A DNA stretch of 64,000 bases from positions 62,001 to 126,000 of the forward strand of contig UQHL01000001.1 in assembly GCA_900540805.1 (NCBI GenBank). The letters run 5' to 3'. The stretch is from an uncultured Eubacteriales bacterium (GTDB lineage: Bacteria; Bacillota; Clostridia; Christensenellales; Borkfalkiaceae). The position numbers and the translations under genes are program-made. This document shows positions 16,777 to 25,175 of this stretch, one piece after another. The notes under the pieces are model-generated. The model was not told the DNA's origin. It did no database searches and worked only from the letters and a program-made list of their open reading frames with translations. How positions within the stretch are numbered: the stretch's first letter is position 1; each line of letters starts with the position of its first letter.

Positions 16777-18288
16777 TCAAAGCAATCCTGCGGATTTCAG
16801 GAGAAGGTTCCACTTCTCCACCGTCCAATAGGCGTATTCCTCGTCGAAAATCTGCTTGGGCGTTTTACGGTCGGCCGCGTTTTGCGCCGTGAAAAAGATT
16901 TCGGGATTTTCCCGTCCGCCCGTCCAGTCGGAAAGGCCGTTGATAGCGTTTCCGTCGCCGCCGTAATAGATCGCCCCCTCGGTAAGGGCGTAGATGGATT
17001 TGCTGTAATCGCTCTTTTTCTCCCAAAGCTCCGCATTTTTTTCTATGTCGTACATAAAGGGGAGCATATTTCCCGACGTGCAATCCATATAGATCTGCTG
17101 CGCCTCGTCCGTCGCCATATATTTGAGAAACTCCTTGGCAAGTTCCTTGGCCGTCGCATAGACGGGGATACCTACGGTGTGCTGTCCGCCGATGGAATGG
17201 CGGCAATGCCTCGCCTCGTCGATCCTGGCTATATCCGCGTCCGAAACGTCGGCGATTTCGCTTCTGTCGAGATTTCCGTCCACATAATCGATCACCCTGC
17301 TCAACGTGGCATCGTCCGCGATCGTCTCGCATTTTTCAATGATTGCGCTGACGACGGGGGTATTCATCATCCTGAAGGTATATTTGTTTTCGTCCTCGTC
17401 CTCTACGCTCTTCATCTCGTTTTCCAGCCAGTCGCCGTTGACCATCATCAGGCCGTTGCCTAAAATAAGCTGTGCCTGCGCCTGCGTAAACGTCAACGTA
17501 TTCACGCTGCCATGGTTGTATTTTTTTTCGGCGTTTATCAGGCTGTCGAGCGTTTCGAGAGACACCAGCCTGCCCTGCTGCAAAAAGATATCCCTGCTGT
17601 ACGAACCGTCGTCTATGCCGTTAAAGAAATCGATCATGCCGTCAACGCCCTGATACTGCATATACCAAACGTTGCGCAGATACGTCCAGTAGCCCGTAGC
17701 GGAGGAAAAAACGAAAGGAATCTCCCCGTCCCCCTTAATCTCGCCGCACAGCTTCAAAAGCTCGTCTGTCGTATTGGGAACCTCGTAGCCCGCACGGTCG
17801 AATTTCGTCGCGTTATATACCAGCCCCGTCATGCCCGTCGCCCAGCTGAAGCTGTAGTAATGCCCATTGACCTTTTTGGGCTCGTAACCGTCCATAAACC
17901 GATCGTAAACGGTTTCGCCGTCGATCTTGCTCTCCAGCACGTCGTCGATAGGCTCTAAAACGCAGTCGTAGCCCTTCAGCATTTTTTCACCCATATAGGC
18001 GTAGCTGTTAAAAACAGTTCCGTGAATGAACAGATCGACGGAATTTCCCCCGGGGCCCGCCGACAGCAAATCTTTCGGATCGACGTCCGAGGACTTGGAC
18101 AGCACCACCGATACGCCGGGGTGCGACGCCTCAAACTTTTCGCCCCACCGTTCGATAAACTCGTACCCGTAACCGGCGTCGTAATACGCGATCTCCAGGG
18201 TATTTTCCGAATTATCCACTTTTTTTGTGCAGCCTGTAAACGAACAGCACAAAACGGCGGCCAGCATAAAAACAACTGTCTTCTTCAT
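16777..18288 (-). CDS. Carbohydrate ABC transporter solute-binding lipoprotein
   Basis: A 503-residue extracellular solute-binding protein of family 1. The signal peptide ends in SFTGC with Cys20 as lipid anchor. The mature part starts TLEIAYYDAGYG and contains the usual W-x-x-K-F-E-x-x-x-P-G motif (GEKFEASHPGV) and GLVYNATKFDRAGYEVPNT hinge segment of sugar-binding proteins. It sits between the permease pair and the DUF4091 lipoprotein. AGGAG lies seven bases before the ATG. It most likely captures an oligosaccharide released by the surface DUF4091 protein; the sugar cannot be told from sequence. Confidence 0.92.
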   Translation of the reverse strand: MKKTVVFMLAAVLCCSFTGCTKKVDNSENTLEIAYYDAGYGYEFIERWGEKFEASHPGVSVVLSKSSDVDPKDLLSAGPGGNSVDLFIHGTVFNSYAYMGEKMLKGYDCVLEPIDDVLESKIDGETVYDRFMDGYEPKKVNGHYYSFSWATGMTGLVYNATKFDRAGYEVPNTTDELLKLCGEIKGDGEIPFVFSSATGYWTYLRNVWYMQYQGVDGMIDFFNGIDDGSYSRDIFLQQGRLVSLETLDSLINAEKKYNHGSVNTLTFTQAQAQLILGNGLMMVNGDWLENEMKSVEDEDENKYTFRMMNTPVVSAIIEKCETIADDATLSRVIDYVDGNLDRSEIADVSDADIARIDEARHCRHSIGGQHTVGIPVYATAKELAKEFLKYMATDEAQQIYMDCTSGNMLPFMYDIEKNAELWEKKSDYSKSIYALTEGAIYYGGDGNAINGLSDWTGGRENPEIFFTAQNAADRKTPKQIFDEEYAYWTVEKWNLLLKSAGLL

Positions 18289-18376
18289 AACAATTCTCCT
18301 TGTCGAAATATCTTTCCACCGACCCTTTCAAAGCTTCTTTTTCGTAGGCTTTGAACAAATCGCCTTAAAAATTTCG

Positions 18377-19252
18377 TTATCCTTTCAGCCCGCCCATGCT
18401 CAGGCTTGACATAAACGTATCGCGGAAGCAGATAAAGACGGTAAGCACGGGGATCGCGGAAATGATGACGCCGCAGAAATATACGGGATAATTGATCGAA
18501 CGTATCATCGCCGCTTCATATTTATACAGCCCCGTCGCCAGCGTAGGGAAGCTGGGCAGCCAGATCAACGACGTCATGTAATCGTTCCAGCCGCCGATAA
18601 AATCGGTAATGGCAAACGTCATCATCGGCGCCAGCGCCTGCGGAAACATGATCTTGACAAATACCTGCCAGTGAGACGCGCCGTCCATGTACGCCGCCTC
18701 CGCATATTCCCAGGGGATTCCCTTGAAAAAGGCCTGAAGGATAAGAAACTTACTGCCGCCCACGGCCAAAGAGGAAATAATTACCTGCAAAGGCGTATCG
18801 TAGATGTTGAGATTTTTACTCAACAGCAGAGCGGGCGCCATCGAGCCGTAAATGGGGAGCATCATTTGCAGAATAATTACGGAATAGACGACCTTGCGGC
18901 CGGGAAAACTGATTTTCGCCACGACGTAGCATACCGCCGCCGAGACAAACACCCCTTCTGCGATCGACAGGACATTGATCCAGAGGCTGTTCCAGATCAT
19001 TCCGAAATACCCCGTCTCCCCCACCTTGAGCGTCCGAAAGCTGGTGAGGTAATTTTCAAACTTCCAATACTTGGGCAGAGCGAACGGATCTCCCGCCTCG
19101 TATTCCAAACTCTTTTTCAAGGAAGAAAAAAACATCCATACCATCGGATAGAGGAGGCTTAAGGCATAGAGAAAGAAGATGACGAAAAAGACGGCAAATA
19201 CGATTTTTTCGCTTTTTCCCTTCACCGCGTGAAGACTTTCGGATTTTTCCAT
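18377..19252 (-). CDS. Carbohydrate ABC transporter permease, MalG type
   Basis: A 291-residue inner-membrane permease with six predicted helices. The EAA loop is present as EYAEAAYMDGASHWQVFVKI, with the conserved Gly in the DGA step, placing it in the MalG/CUT1 group. It forms a pair with the MalF-type permease 12 bases upstream. GGGGAGG precedes the start ATG at 19252. No ATPase gene is found in this operon; CUT1 systems in Gram-positive bacteria often share one ATPase (MsmK type) encoded elsewhere. That is the likely arrangement here. Confidence 0.93.
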   Translation of the reverse strand: MEKSESLHAVKGKSEKIVFAVFFVIFFLYALSLLYPMVWMFFSSLKKSLEYEAGDPFALPKYWKFENYLTSFRTLKVGETGYFGMIWNSLWINVLSIAEGVFVSAAVCYVVAKISFPGRKVVYSVIILQMMLPIYGSMAPALLLSKNLNIYDTPLQVIISSLAVGGSKFLILQAFFKGIPWEYAEAAYMDGASHWQVFVKIMFPQALAPMMTFAITDFIGGWNDYMTSLIWLPSFPTLATGLYKYEAAMIRSINYPVYFCGVIISAIPVLTVFICFRDTFMSSLSMGGLKG

Positions 19253-19264
19253 ATTTACCTCCCC

Positions 19265-20266
19265 TCAATATTCGATATCTTCTATCTTGTTGGTGACCCA
19301 TCTGCCCACGCATACGAAAGGCAGCGTAAACAGCGTCATCAAAAGCCCCATCGCCGCGGGAACGTTATAGTTTCCGCCGACGACGATCTGATCGTAAAAC
19401 CAGTAGCTCAAGGTCGTCGTGCCGCTCCGTCCCTCGGTTAAAAGCAGAATATTCCCCGAAGCGCCCAGCATCCCGATGATGTTCAGCACCGCCTGCGTAC
19501 CGATGAGCGGCCCCAACAGGGGAAGCGTGATATGCCTTATTTCCTGCCAAAAGCCTACCCCGTCGAGCTTTCCCGCCTCGATGATTTCGTGCGGAATCCG
19601 CGCCAGCGAGCCGCAGTAGATCAGCATATTGGCGGGGATTCCCAGCCAGATATTGGAGGAGAGCACCGCTTTCAGCGCGTAGGACGAATTGGCGAGAAAT
19701 TCGGGAACAGCGTCCTTTTCAAAAACCCCGAGCGAGACCAGAACTTTGCATAGCGGCCCTGAAGGCATGATAAAATTTTTGTACGCCGTCATCCAAACCA
19801 CCCCGCCGATGATGCTGGGCAAAAAGAACACCACCTGAAAAAATTTATATCCCGGAAGCTTTTTATACAGCAAAAAACTGACGAGTATATTGATCGGCAT
19901 CAGAATCCAGCCCAGCATCCAAAAGGCAAACGTATTTTTTATGGCCGTAAACATCTCGCTTCCGCCCGAAACCAGCTCTTTGAACACGTAACGGAAATTA
20001 CCGAAGGTGAGCGCCCCCGTGGAGACGTCTTTGAACGCCAGCGCTACCCCGTCAAAATTGACATAGACATAAAAGATAAAGAAATGGAGTATGGGCAAAG
20101 CGAGCACCAGATACGCAAACAGCCAGAGGCTGTGCTTCATATTGCGCATGTGCGCGCTTTTCTTTTTTCTTTGAAAGGGCTCGCCGAGGCGGCGGAAAAA
20201 TTCATATACCGAATATCTGAATCTTCCCCAGCCGTTGAGTCCGTTTGTATCGTTTTTATTTCTCAT
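19265..20266 (-). CDS. Carbohydrate ABC transporter permease, MalF/LplB type
   Basis: A 333-residue permease with an extended basic N-terminus (about 45 residues) and six membrane segments. The EAA loop reads EIIEAGKLDGVGFWQEIRHI and lies in the usual cytoplasmic position before the last helices. It should form the transmembrane channel with the MalG-type protein encoded next. The ATG at 20266 has AAGGGGACGG upstream. It follows the Gfo/Idh oxidoreductase gene in the same operon. Substrate is inferred to be an oligosaccharide related to the DUF4091 enzymes. Confidence 0.92.
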   Translation of the reverse strand: MRNKNDTNGLNGWGRFRYSVYEFFRRLGEPFQRKKKSAHMRNMKHSLWLFAYLVLALPILHFFIFYVYVNFDGVALAFKDVSTGALTFGNFRYVFKELVSGGSEMFTAIKNTFAFWMLGWILMPINILVSFLLYKKLPGYKFFQVVFFLPSIIGGVVWMTAYKNFIMPSGPLCKVLVSLGVFEKDAVPEFLANSSYALKAVLSSNIWLGIPANMLIYCGSLARIPHEIIEAGKLDGVGFWQEIRHITLPLLGPLIGTQAVLNIIGMLGASGNILLLTEGRSGTTTLSYWFYDQIVVGGNYNVPAAMGLLMTLFTLPFVCVGRWVTNKIEDIEY

Positions 20267-20313
20267 TCCGTCCCCTTTTCAAGCGTCTTTTTTCATGGAG
20301 AAAATCAGGACGC

Positions 20314-21522
20314 TCATTCGAGTTCTATTACGTCTTTCGACTTGCGGGTGACCCATTTTCCGTCCGTGAAATCGGGGACGGGCACGACGCATCCCGTTGC
20401 GATGGATTCCTCGCTGAGCGCGCTTATACTCATCCAGGCCGCCGCGTCATATACATCAACGGGCATCTCGCCGCCCGTTTTCAGCGCCCGGATAAATTCG
20501 CCCACCGTAATGCCGTCCATGCCTCCGTGCCCCGATTGCTTGGCCTCCTCCGTCATATTCTTCCAGACGGGAGGCAAATATTCCGCGTACTTTTCCCTGT
20601 TGTTTATCACTTTTTCGGGCGTTGCCCACTCGTCCTCACCGTCGAGGAACACGGATTCCAGCGTCTGTTGGAAGTTCCCCTTCGTGCCGCGGACGGTAAA
20701 TTCCCGGTCGTAACGCCGCGGCAGCGTGGTATCCAGCTTCAGCCGGATCGTCTCGCCGTTGGCGCACTTGATCAAGGTCGTCACGACGTCTCCCTGGCGG
20801 TAAACAAGCCCGTCCGAATATTCTTCGGGACGTTTTTCCTTTATGTATTCGCGCATTCCGACGCCCTTGCTCGCAAACGAAACCAAAGACAGCATGCGGT
20901 TTCCGCGGTTGATGTCGAGAATCTTTGCGATGGGTCCCAGCTCGTGCGTGGGATAATTTTCGCAGTTTCGGTGCAGGTAATTATCCTTGCGATAATGTCG
21001 GTTTTTATATCCGTCCGCAATCTCTTCTCTCAAATCGTGCCCGTACGCGCCCGAGCAATAAACAACCGTCCCCAGCTTTCCCCGTCGCACCATATTTGTG
21101 ACCATCAGCTCGTCTTTATCGAAGCAACAATTTTCCAGCATCATAAACGGCGACTTTGTCCGTTCGTATGTCCGCACGAGATCCCAGCATTCCCGCACGG
21201 AATAGGCGCATCCCACTTCCATGGCCACCGCCTTGCCGCGCTCCATAGCGTCCATCGCGATGCCGATATGCGTTGACCAGTCGGTAAACACAAATACCGC
21301 CTCGATCGCCGCGTTTTTTGTCATTTCACGGTAATCGAGGGTCTTTGACGGCTCCCTGCCGTACGTTTCGGCAACGAGCTTCGCCGTTTCTTCCACGCGG
21401 TCACGATATACGTCGCACACCGCCGCGACTTCGATTTCCGTATTTTTCAGCAGGACGCTTTTGAGCATGGACGAACCGCGGCTGCCCAAACCGATTACGC
21501 CTACTTTTATCTTGCTTTCCAT
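20314..21522 (-). CDS. Gfo/Idh/MocA family oxidoreductase
   Basis: A 402-residue NAD(P)-dependent sugar oxidoreductase or dehydratase-like protein. The Rossmann motif GVIGLGSRG lies at residues 8-16 and an acidic residue follows strand 2 (VCDVYRD). The EKP-like catalytic motif is not standard: the segment reads VAMEVGCAYSVRECW, so Glu with Gly replaces Glu-Lys-Pro. This form occurs in family members resembling the GH109-type NAD-dependent glycosidases, so a glycoside-cleaving role is possible but unproven. It is the first gene of the operon, with GAGAGGAG before its ATG. Downstream lie the permease genes. Confidence 0.85.
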   Translation of the reverse strand: MESKIKVGVIGLGSRGSSMLKSVLLKNTEIEVAAVCDVYRDRVEETAKLVAETYGREPSKTLDYREMTKNAAIEAVFVFTDWSTHIGIAMDAMERGKAVAMEVGCAYSVRECWDLVRTYERTKSPFMMLENCCFDKDELMVTNMVRRGKLGTVVYCSGAYGHDLREEIADGYKNRHYRKDNYLHRNCENYPTHELGPIAKILDINRGNRMLSLVSFASKGVGMREYIKEKRPEEYSDGLVYRQGDVVTTLIKCANGETIRLKLDTTLPRRYDREFTVRGTKGNFQQTLESVFLDGEDEWATPEKVINNREKYAEYLPPVWKNMTEEAKQSGHGGMDGITVGEFIRALKTGGEMPVDVYDAAAWMSISALSEESIATGCVVPVPDFTDGKWVTRKSKDVIELE

Positions 21523-21545
21523 AATTCGCTCCTCTCAACGTTTGT

Positions 21546-21579
21546 CTGTTTTGCAACGCAAAACAGAAGGGTACCCTTC
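21546..21579. repeat. Two adjacent palindromes in the leader of the glycan-use operon
   Basis: CTGTTTTGC/GCAAAACAG with a three-base centre (21546-21566) is followed without gap by the 14-base perfect palindrome GAAGGGTACCCTTC (21566-21579). They lie between the operon promoter and the Gfo/Idh start codon. They could be operator sites or mRNA structure. Confidence 0.7.
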
Positions 21580-21651
21580 CTTGGGCTTTTTCTGACGCTT
21601 CCGAGACGGAAACGCTTTTTTCTCTGCGGCATCTATCTTTACCGCAATTTT

Positions 21652-21680
21652 ATTCTATCATACTACGATTGGGAAGTCTA
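21652..21680 (-). promoter_or_regulatory. Promoter candidate of the glycan-use operon
   Basis: On the minus strand TAGACT (21675-21680) and TAGAAT (21652-21657) are 17 bases apart. Both hexamers deviate from consensus, as expected if the neighbouring AraC-type protein activates this promoter. The leader to the Gfo/Idh ATG is about 120 bases. Confidence 0.5.
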
Positions 21681-21724
21681 TAAATTTTTTTATGATTAAT
21701 ATGGAATTTTTTATTGTGATTTAT

Positions 21725-21753
21725 TTGCAAAACCATGTTTTATCTGTTATAAT
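21725..21753 (+). promoter_or_regulatory. Promoter of the AraC-family regulator
   Basis: TTGCAA (21725-21730) and a perfect TATAAT (21748-21753) are 17 bases apart; GGGAGG follows before the GTG start at 21781. Confidence 0.75.
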
Positions 21754-21780
21754 AAAAAAAAGAGTTCGGGAGGTTTTACA

Positions 21781-22623
21781 GTGGGTATCTACCATTTTCC
21801 GGAAAAAAATGTGTTAAGGAATTACCGTTCACCCTTTACGGAGCTGAATATCTCCGAAATAGGACTTCACGACCTCAGAAATATCCCCCCGCTACTCTAT
21901 ACGCGGAAGCAGGATTATTTTACTCTCCATTTTATCCTAAACGGCCGCGGGACGCTGTTTATCGACGATAAAAAATACGATCTGCAAGAAAACGATATGT
22001 TTTTTATCTCTCCCTATCAGCCGCATAAATATTATGCCGTTCCCTCCGATCCGTGGAAATATTTTTGGTTTATCCTTACGGGCAGTCTTGTGGGAGACTA
22101 CATGAAAGACCTCCTTTTTACGAGGGAAAGCCCCGTTTATCGCTGCGAGTCGCCCGACAGGGTCAAGGCGTTGGCCAATTCGTTTTTTTCCAATAACACG
22201 GGCGTCACCACCTCCAAAGAAAAAATGTTTGCTTTCTTTTTCGAACTGACGGCGCACATAGCGGGCGAACGCCAGCCCAAAAATACCGCAGCCCGCACGG
22301 AAACCTCCGACTATATCGAAAAAATAAAAAATCTCATCTTCATCAATTATGCCAATCCCGATTTCAAAATAGAGGACCTGTCCTTTATGATTAATCTCAG
22401 CCACTCTTATCTGTGTTCGATCTTCAAAAAGGAAACGCATATTTCCCTGAAAAAGTATCTGTGCGATATCCGCATGGAACAGGCGCTCGATCTTTTGTTA
22501 AATTCGGAGCTGTCGGTGAAAGAGATCGCTTTTCAGACGGGTTTTACGGATTCCCTTTACTTTTCCAAGAGCTTCAAAAAGCAATACGGCGTTTCCCCCT
22601 CCGAATATCGGAAAAAACGCTAA
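21781..22623 (+). CDS. AraC-family transcriptional regulator
   Basis: A 280-residue AraC-type regulator. The N-terminal half is a cupin sensor domain (GRGTLFIDDKKYDLQENDMFFISP, then PHKYYA). The C-terminal half has two helix-turn-helix motifs: IEDLSFMINLSHSYLCSIFK (about 200-220) and the second with the family signature VKEIAFQTGFTDSLYFSKSF plus GVSPSEYR at the end. The start is GTG at 21781 with GGGAGG eight bases upstream. It is transcribed away from the eight-gene glycan operon and probably activates it when the imported sugar is present; this role rests on position. A strong terminator follows. Confidence 0.92.
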   Translation: MGIYHFPEKNVLRNYRSPFTELNISEIGLHDLRNIPPLLYTRKQDYFTLHFILNGRGTLFIDDKKYDLQENDMFFISPYQPHKYYAVPSDPWKYFWFILTGSLVGDYMKDLLFTRESPVYRCESPDRVKALANSFFSNNTGVTTSKEKMFAFFFELTAHIAGERQPKNTAARTETSDYIEKIKNLIFINYANPDFKIEDLSFMINLSHSYLCSIFKKETHISLKKYLCDIRMEQALDLLLNSELSVKEIAFQTGFTDSLYFSKSFKKQYGVSPSEYRKKR

Positions 22624-22637
22624 TTTCTCTCCGCATA

Positions 22638-22676
22638 TAAAAAGCCTGCCGCGCATTTTTGCGGCAGGCTTTTATT
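22638..22676 (+). terminator. Terminator after the AraC-family gene (possibly bidirectional)
   Basis: AAAAGCCTGCCGC / GCGGCAGGCTTTT inverted repeat followed by T residues. It also faces the end of the ylmH-like gene at 22738. Confidence 0.85.
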
Positions 22677-22737
22677 CGATATATTTTCGACGATTTTTAA
22701 GGCTTCACGCCCTTTACGGCTCCGCCGTCAAAAGCTT

Positions 22738-23484
22738 TTACCCGTCCTTTTCGATTCTGCACCTCAGCCGCCCTTTACGGCTTTCGCCGAATATTTCGGC
22801 AAATACAAACCGACCCTTGCCCCGTACCGTCACTCCGTCGCCTTGCTCCAGCTCTTTGGACGGCCGCGTGCAAAGTCTGCCGTTGATAAATACGCGTTCC
22901 GCTTCGAAATATGCCTCCGCGTCGCCGCGCGAAAGGCGATAGACCGCGGCCACCGCGCAGTCCGCCCGCGGAGAGGAGAGAAACAGCGTCTCCTCCGTCT
23001 TTTCCTTTTTGGCGGATACCTGTTCCGCCGTGGGGACGCAGGCGACGTCGGTATGGCGTATCCGTTTGAGATTTTCCGCGATAAACGGCGCAACCTTGCT
23101 TAAGCAATAGACATACGCCGCGCCGCGGACGGGCAGGATATCGCCCAGCGTGGAACGTTCGAGCCCGAGATTGACCAAAGCGCCCAGATAATCGCGATGG
23201 GTAAACTCCTCGGCAAATTTTGCGTTTGTCGGCGTTATTTTCAGACAGCAGACGGGAAACGCCGCCTCATAGGCGCAGTTTCCAAACCCCGCTATTTGTC
23301 TCTCCGCGCCCTCGTAACCGCCCCAAAGGGCGACGCCCGCATAAGCGAGCTCCTTTTCGGCAGAATATAAATATTGTACCTCGGCGAGGGAAAGGAAGTC
23401 GGTAAACTCATACCTGCCCCGTGCGTAAGCGCGTTCGGCAAGCTCCGAAAAGCGGTTTCGCCACTGTCTCTCCTCTTCGTTCAC
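22738..23484 (-). CDS. YlmH-like S4 domain RNA-binding protein
   Basis: A 248-residue protein matching YlmH, which has an N-terminal RNA-binding fold and a C-terminal S4 domain. The central LGALVNLGLERSTLGDIL segment is highly characteristic of YlmH, and the S4 part is SRGDAEAYFEAERVFINGRL. YlmH family members act on stalled or free large ribosomal subunits (ribosome rescue) in Firmicutes. The start is GTG at 23484, overlapping the upstream TtcA-like stop codon as GTGA. In most Firmicutes ylmH lies in the divisome cluster; here it is linked to tRNA-modification genes instead. Confidence 0.85.
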   Translation of the reverse strand: MNEEERQWRNRFSELAERAYARGRYEFTDFLSLAEVQYLYSAEKELAYAGVALWGGYEGAERQIAGFGNCAYEAAFPVCCLKITPTNAKFAEEFTHRDYLGALVNLGLERSTLGDILPVRGAAYVYCLSKVAPFIAENLKRIRHTDVACVPTAEQVSAKKEKTEETLFLSSPRADCAVAAVYRLSRGDAEAYFEAERVFINGRLCTRPSKELEQGDGVTVRGKGRFVFAEIFGESRKGRLRCRIEKDG

Positions 23485-24341
23485 TTTTCTTTCCGTCCTC
23501 CGTTTATCCCGAATTTCTCTAAAAAGGAATGTTCCGTTCCCGCCTGTTTATACCCTGCCATGGTGTCCAGCTGCACGTTGTGTATGCTCTGAAAAATATT
23601 GTTCTCCACGTTGGGATTTTCTTTTTTCAATGCCGCAATCAGCTCCTTTACGCGCTTTCGCGCGGAAAAGGCGGGCGTTTCCGCGGCCGTCGCTTCGGTA
23701 AATTTGCAGGCGCAGGCGATAAAGCTCAGCCCGTTATATTCCTTCCAGCGCAAAATATCCTCTTCGAGAACGCAATAGAGGGGACGGATCAGCTCCATGC
23801 CCTCGAAATTTGTGCTTTTGATGCGCGGCAGCATGCCCTGGATCTGCCCGCCGTACAGCATGGCCATCAACGTCGTTTCGATCGCGTCGCTCTTGTGATG
23901 CCCCAGCGCGATCTTGTTGCACCCCAATTCCTTTGCTTTCGCGTATAAATATCCCCGCCGCATGCGCGCGCAGAGATAGCAGGGGGAATCCCCGCCCGCC
24001 GCGATCGAAGCCGCAAAGACGTCCGTTTCGAAAATCTCGACGGGCACTTGCAGGAGGGCGGCGTTTTCCTCTATTCTCTTTCGGTTGGCCGCGTTATATC
24101 CGGGGTCCATCACCAAAAATACGAGGCCGAAATTTACCTCGCTGTGGCGATGCAGCTCCTGCATGAGCTTCGCCAGCAGCATGCTGTCCTTGCCCCCCGA
24201 AATGCACACGGCGATTTTATCCCCCTCGTCGATGAGGTGATATTTTTTTACCGCCAGCACAAACGGCGACCAGATCGTCTTGCGGTAAGTGGTGATGATC
24301 GAACGCTCGATCTGTTTATACCTTTCCAATTCCTTGGGCAT
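23481..24341 (-). CDS. TtcA/TtuA-family tRNA thiolation protein
   Basis: A 286-residue ATP-pyrophosphatase of the TtcA-like group that introduces sulfur into a tRNA base. The PP-loop SGGKDS is at 48-53. Three-cysteine iron-sulfur ligation is suggested by C121-x-x-C124 (CYLC) and Cys210/Cys212 (ACACKF), fitting the 4Fe-4S cluster of the family. GHHKSDAIET is the second nucleotide-binding segment. ATG 24341 has GAGG eight bases upstream. It is flanked by tcdA and ylmH in one operon, consistent with tRNA and ribosome work. Whether it makes 2-thiocytidine or 2-thiouridine is not decided. Confidence 0.82.
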   Translation of the reverse strand: MPKELERYKQIERSIITTYRKTIWSPFVLAVKKYHLIDEGDKIAVCISGGKDSMLLAKLMQELHRHSEVNFGLVFLVMDPGYNAANRKRIEENAALLQVPVEIFETDVFAASIAAGGDSPCYLCARMRRGYLYAKAKELGCNKIALGHHKSDAIETTLMAMLYGGQIQGMLPRIKSTNFEGMELIRPLYCVLEEDILRWKEYNGLSFIACACKFTEATAAETPAFSARKRVKELIAALKKENPNVENNIFQSIHNVQLDTMAGYKQAGTEHSFLEKFGINGGRKEK

Positions 24342-24363
24342 ACGTTGTCCTCTTCGGTCACTT

Positions 24364-25107
24364 TCAGGAGCGGTCTATTCCGTTTCCATAGACGCCCGCA
24401 ATCGCCTTAACTGCTTCTCCCGCCGCAATCAGCCCCGCCACGGAGGGCACAAACGCCACGCTTCCCGGCACCCGCGGTTTATACGCGCCTTCGCGTTTTG
24501 CGGCCGTCTCCGATTGCGCCGCGGCAATGGGGATTTCCCTCGAATAGACGACCTTCAGGCGCTCAATGCCGTTTTCGCGGCAGAGCTTGCGCATAACCTT
24601 TGCCAGGGGGCATACCTTTGTCCGATAGATATCCGTCACCTCGAAAGCGGTCGAGTCGAGCTTGTTTCCCGCGCCCATACAGCTGACGATCGGGGTTTTC
24701 GCGGCGGCGCACGCCTTGACGATTGCCAATTTTCCCGATACGGTGTCGATCGCTTCTATCACGTAATCATAGTCGGCAAAACGAAACGCATTTACAGTTT
24801 CGTCCGTCACGAAAAGGTCGAAACAGCGTACGGCGCACGCGGGCGAGACGTCTTTGATCCGCGCCGCGGCCGCTTCCGTCTTGCGCTTTCCCACCGTACT
24901 CAAAAGCGCGACGATCTGACGGTTGATATTCGTCTCGGACACGATGTCGTTATCTACGAGATCGAGCGCCCCTACGCCGCTGCGGGCGAGCGCCTCCGCC
25001 GCATAGCCGCCGACGCCGCCCAGCCCGAACACCGCGACGCGCGCTTTTTTCAGCCGTTCCATACCTGCCTGCCCCAAAAGCAGTTCCGTGCGGGAAAATA
25101 CGTCCAT
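24364..25107 (-). CDS. tcdA: tRNA threonylcarbamoyladenosine dehydratase
   Basis: A 247-residue ThiF/MoeB/E1-like protein. The ATP-binding motif GLGGVGGYAAEALARSG lies near residues 27-43, followed by the acidic residue and the conserved N-R-Q of DIVSETNINRQ. The region CMGAGNKLD and the C-terminal GSVAFVPSVAGLIAAGE are typical for TcdA (CsdL), which converts t6A37 of tRNA to its cyclic form. ATG 25107 has AAGGAA six bases upstream. The protein starts an apparent operon tcdA - ttcA-like - ylmH. The assignment is firm at family level. Confidence 0.88.
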   Translation of the reverse strand: MDVFSRTELLLGQAGMERLKKARVAVFGLGGVGGYAAEALARSGVGALDLVDNDIVSETNINRQIVALLSTVGKRKTEAAAARIKDVSPACAVRCFDLFVTDETVNAFRFADYDYVIEAIDTVSGKLAIVKACAAAKTPIVSCMGAGNKLDSTAFEVTDIYRTKVCPLAKVMRKLCRENGIERLKVVYSREIPIAAAQSETAAKREGAYKPRVPGSVAFVPSVAGLIAAGEAVKAIAGVYGNGIDRS

Positions 25108-25175
25108 TTTCTATTCCTTTTCGTATGTTTTCGCCTCTATTATATCAAAAGCGCGTTTCTCCCGTCAAGCGCTTT

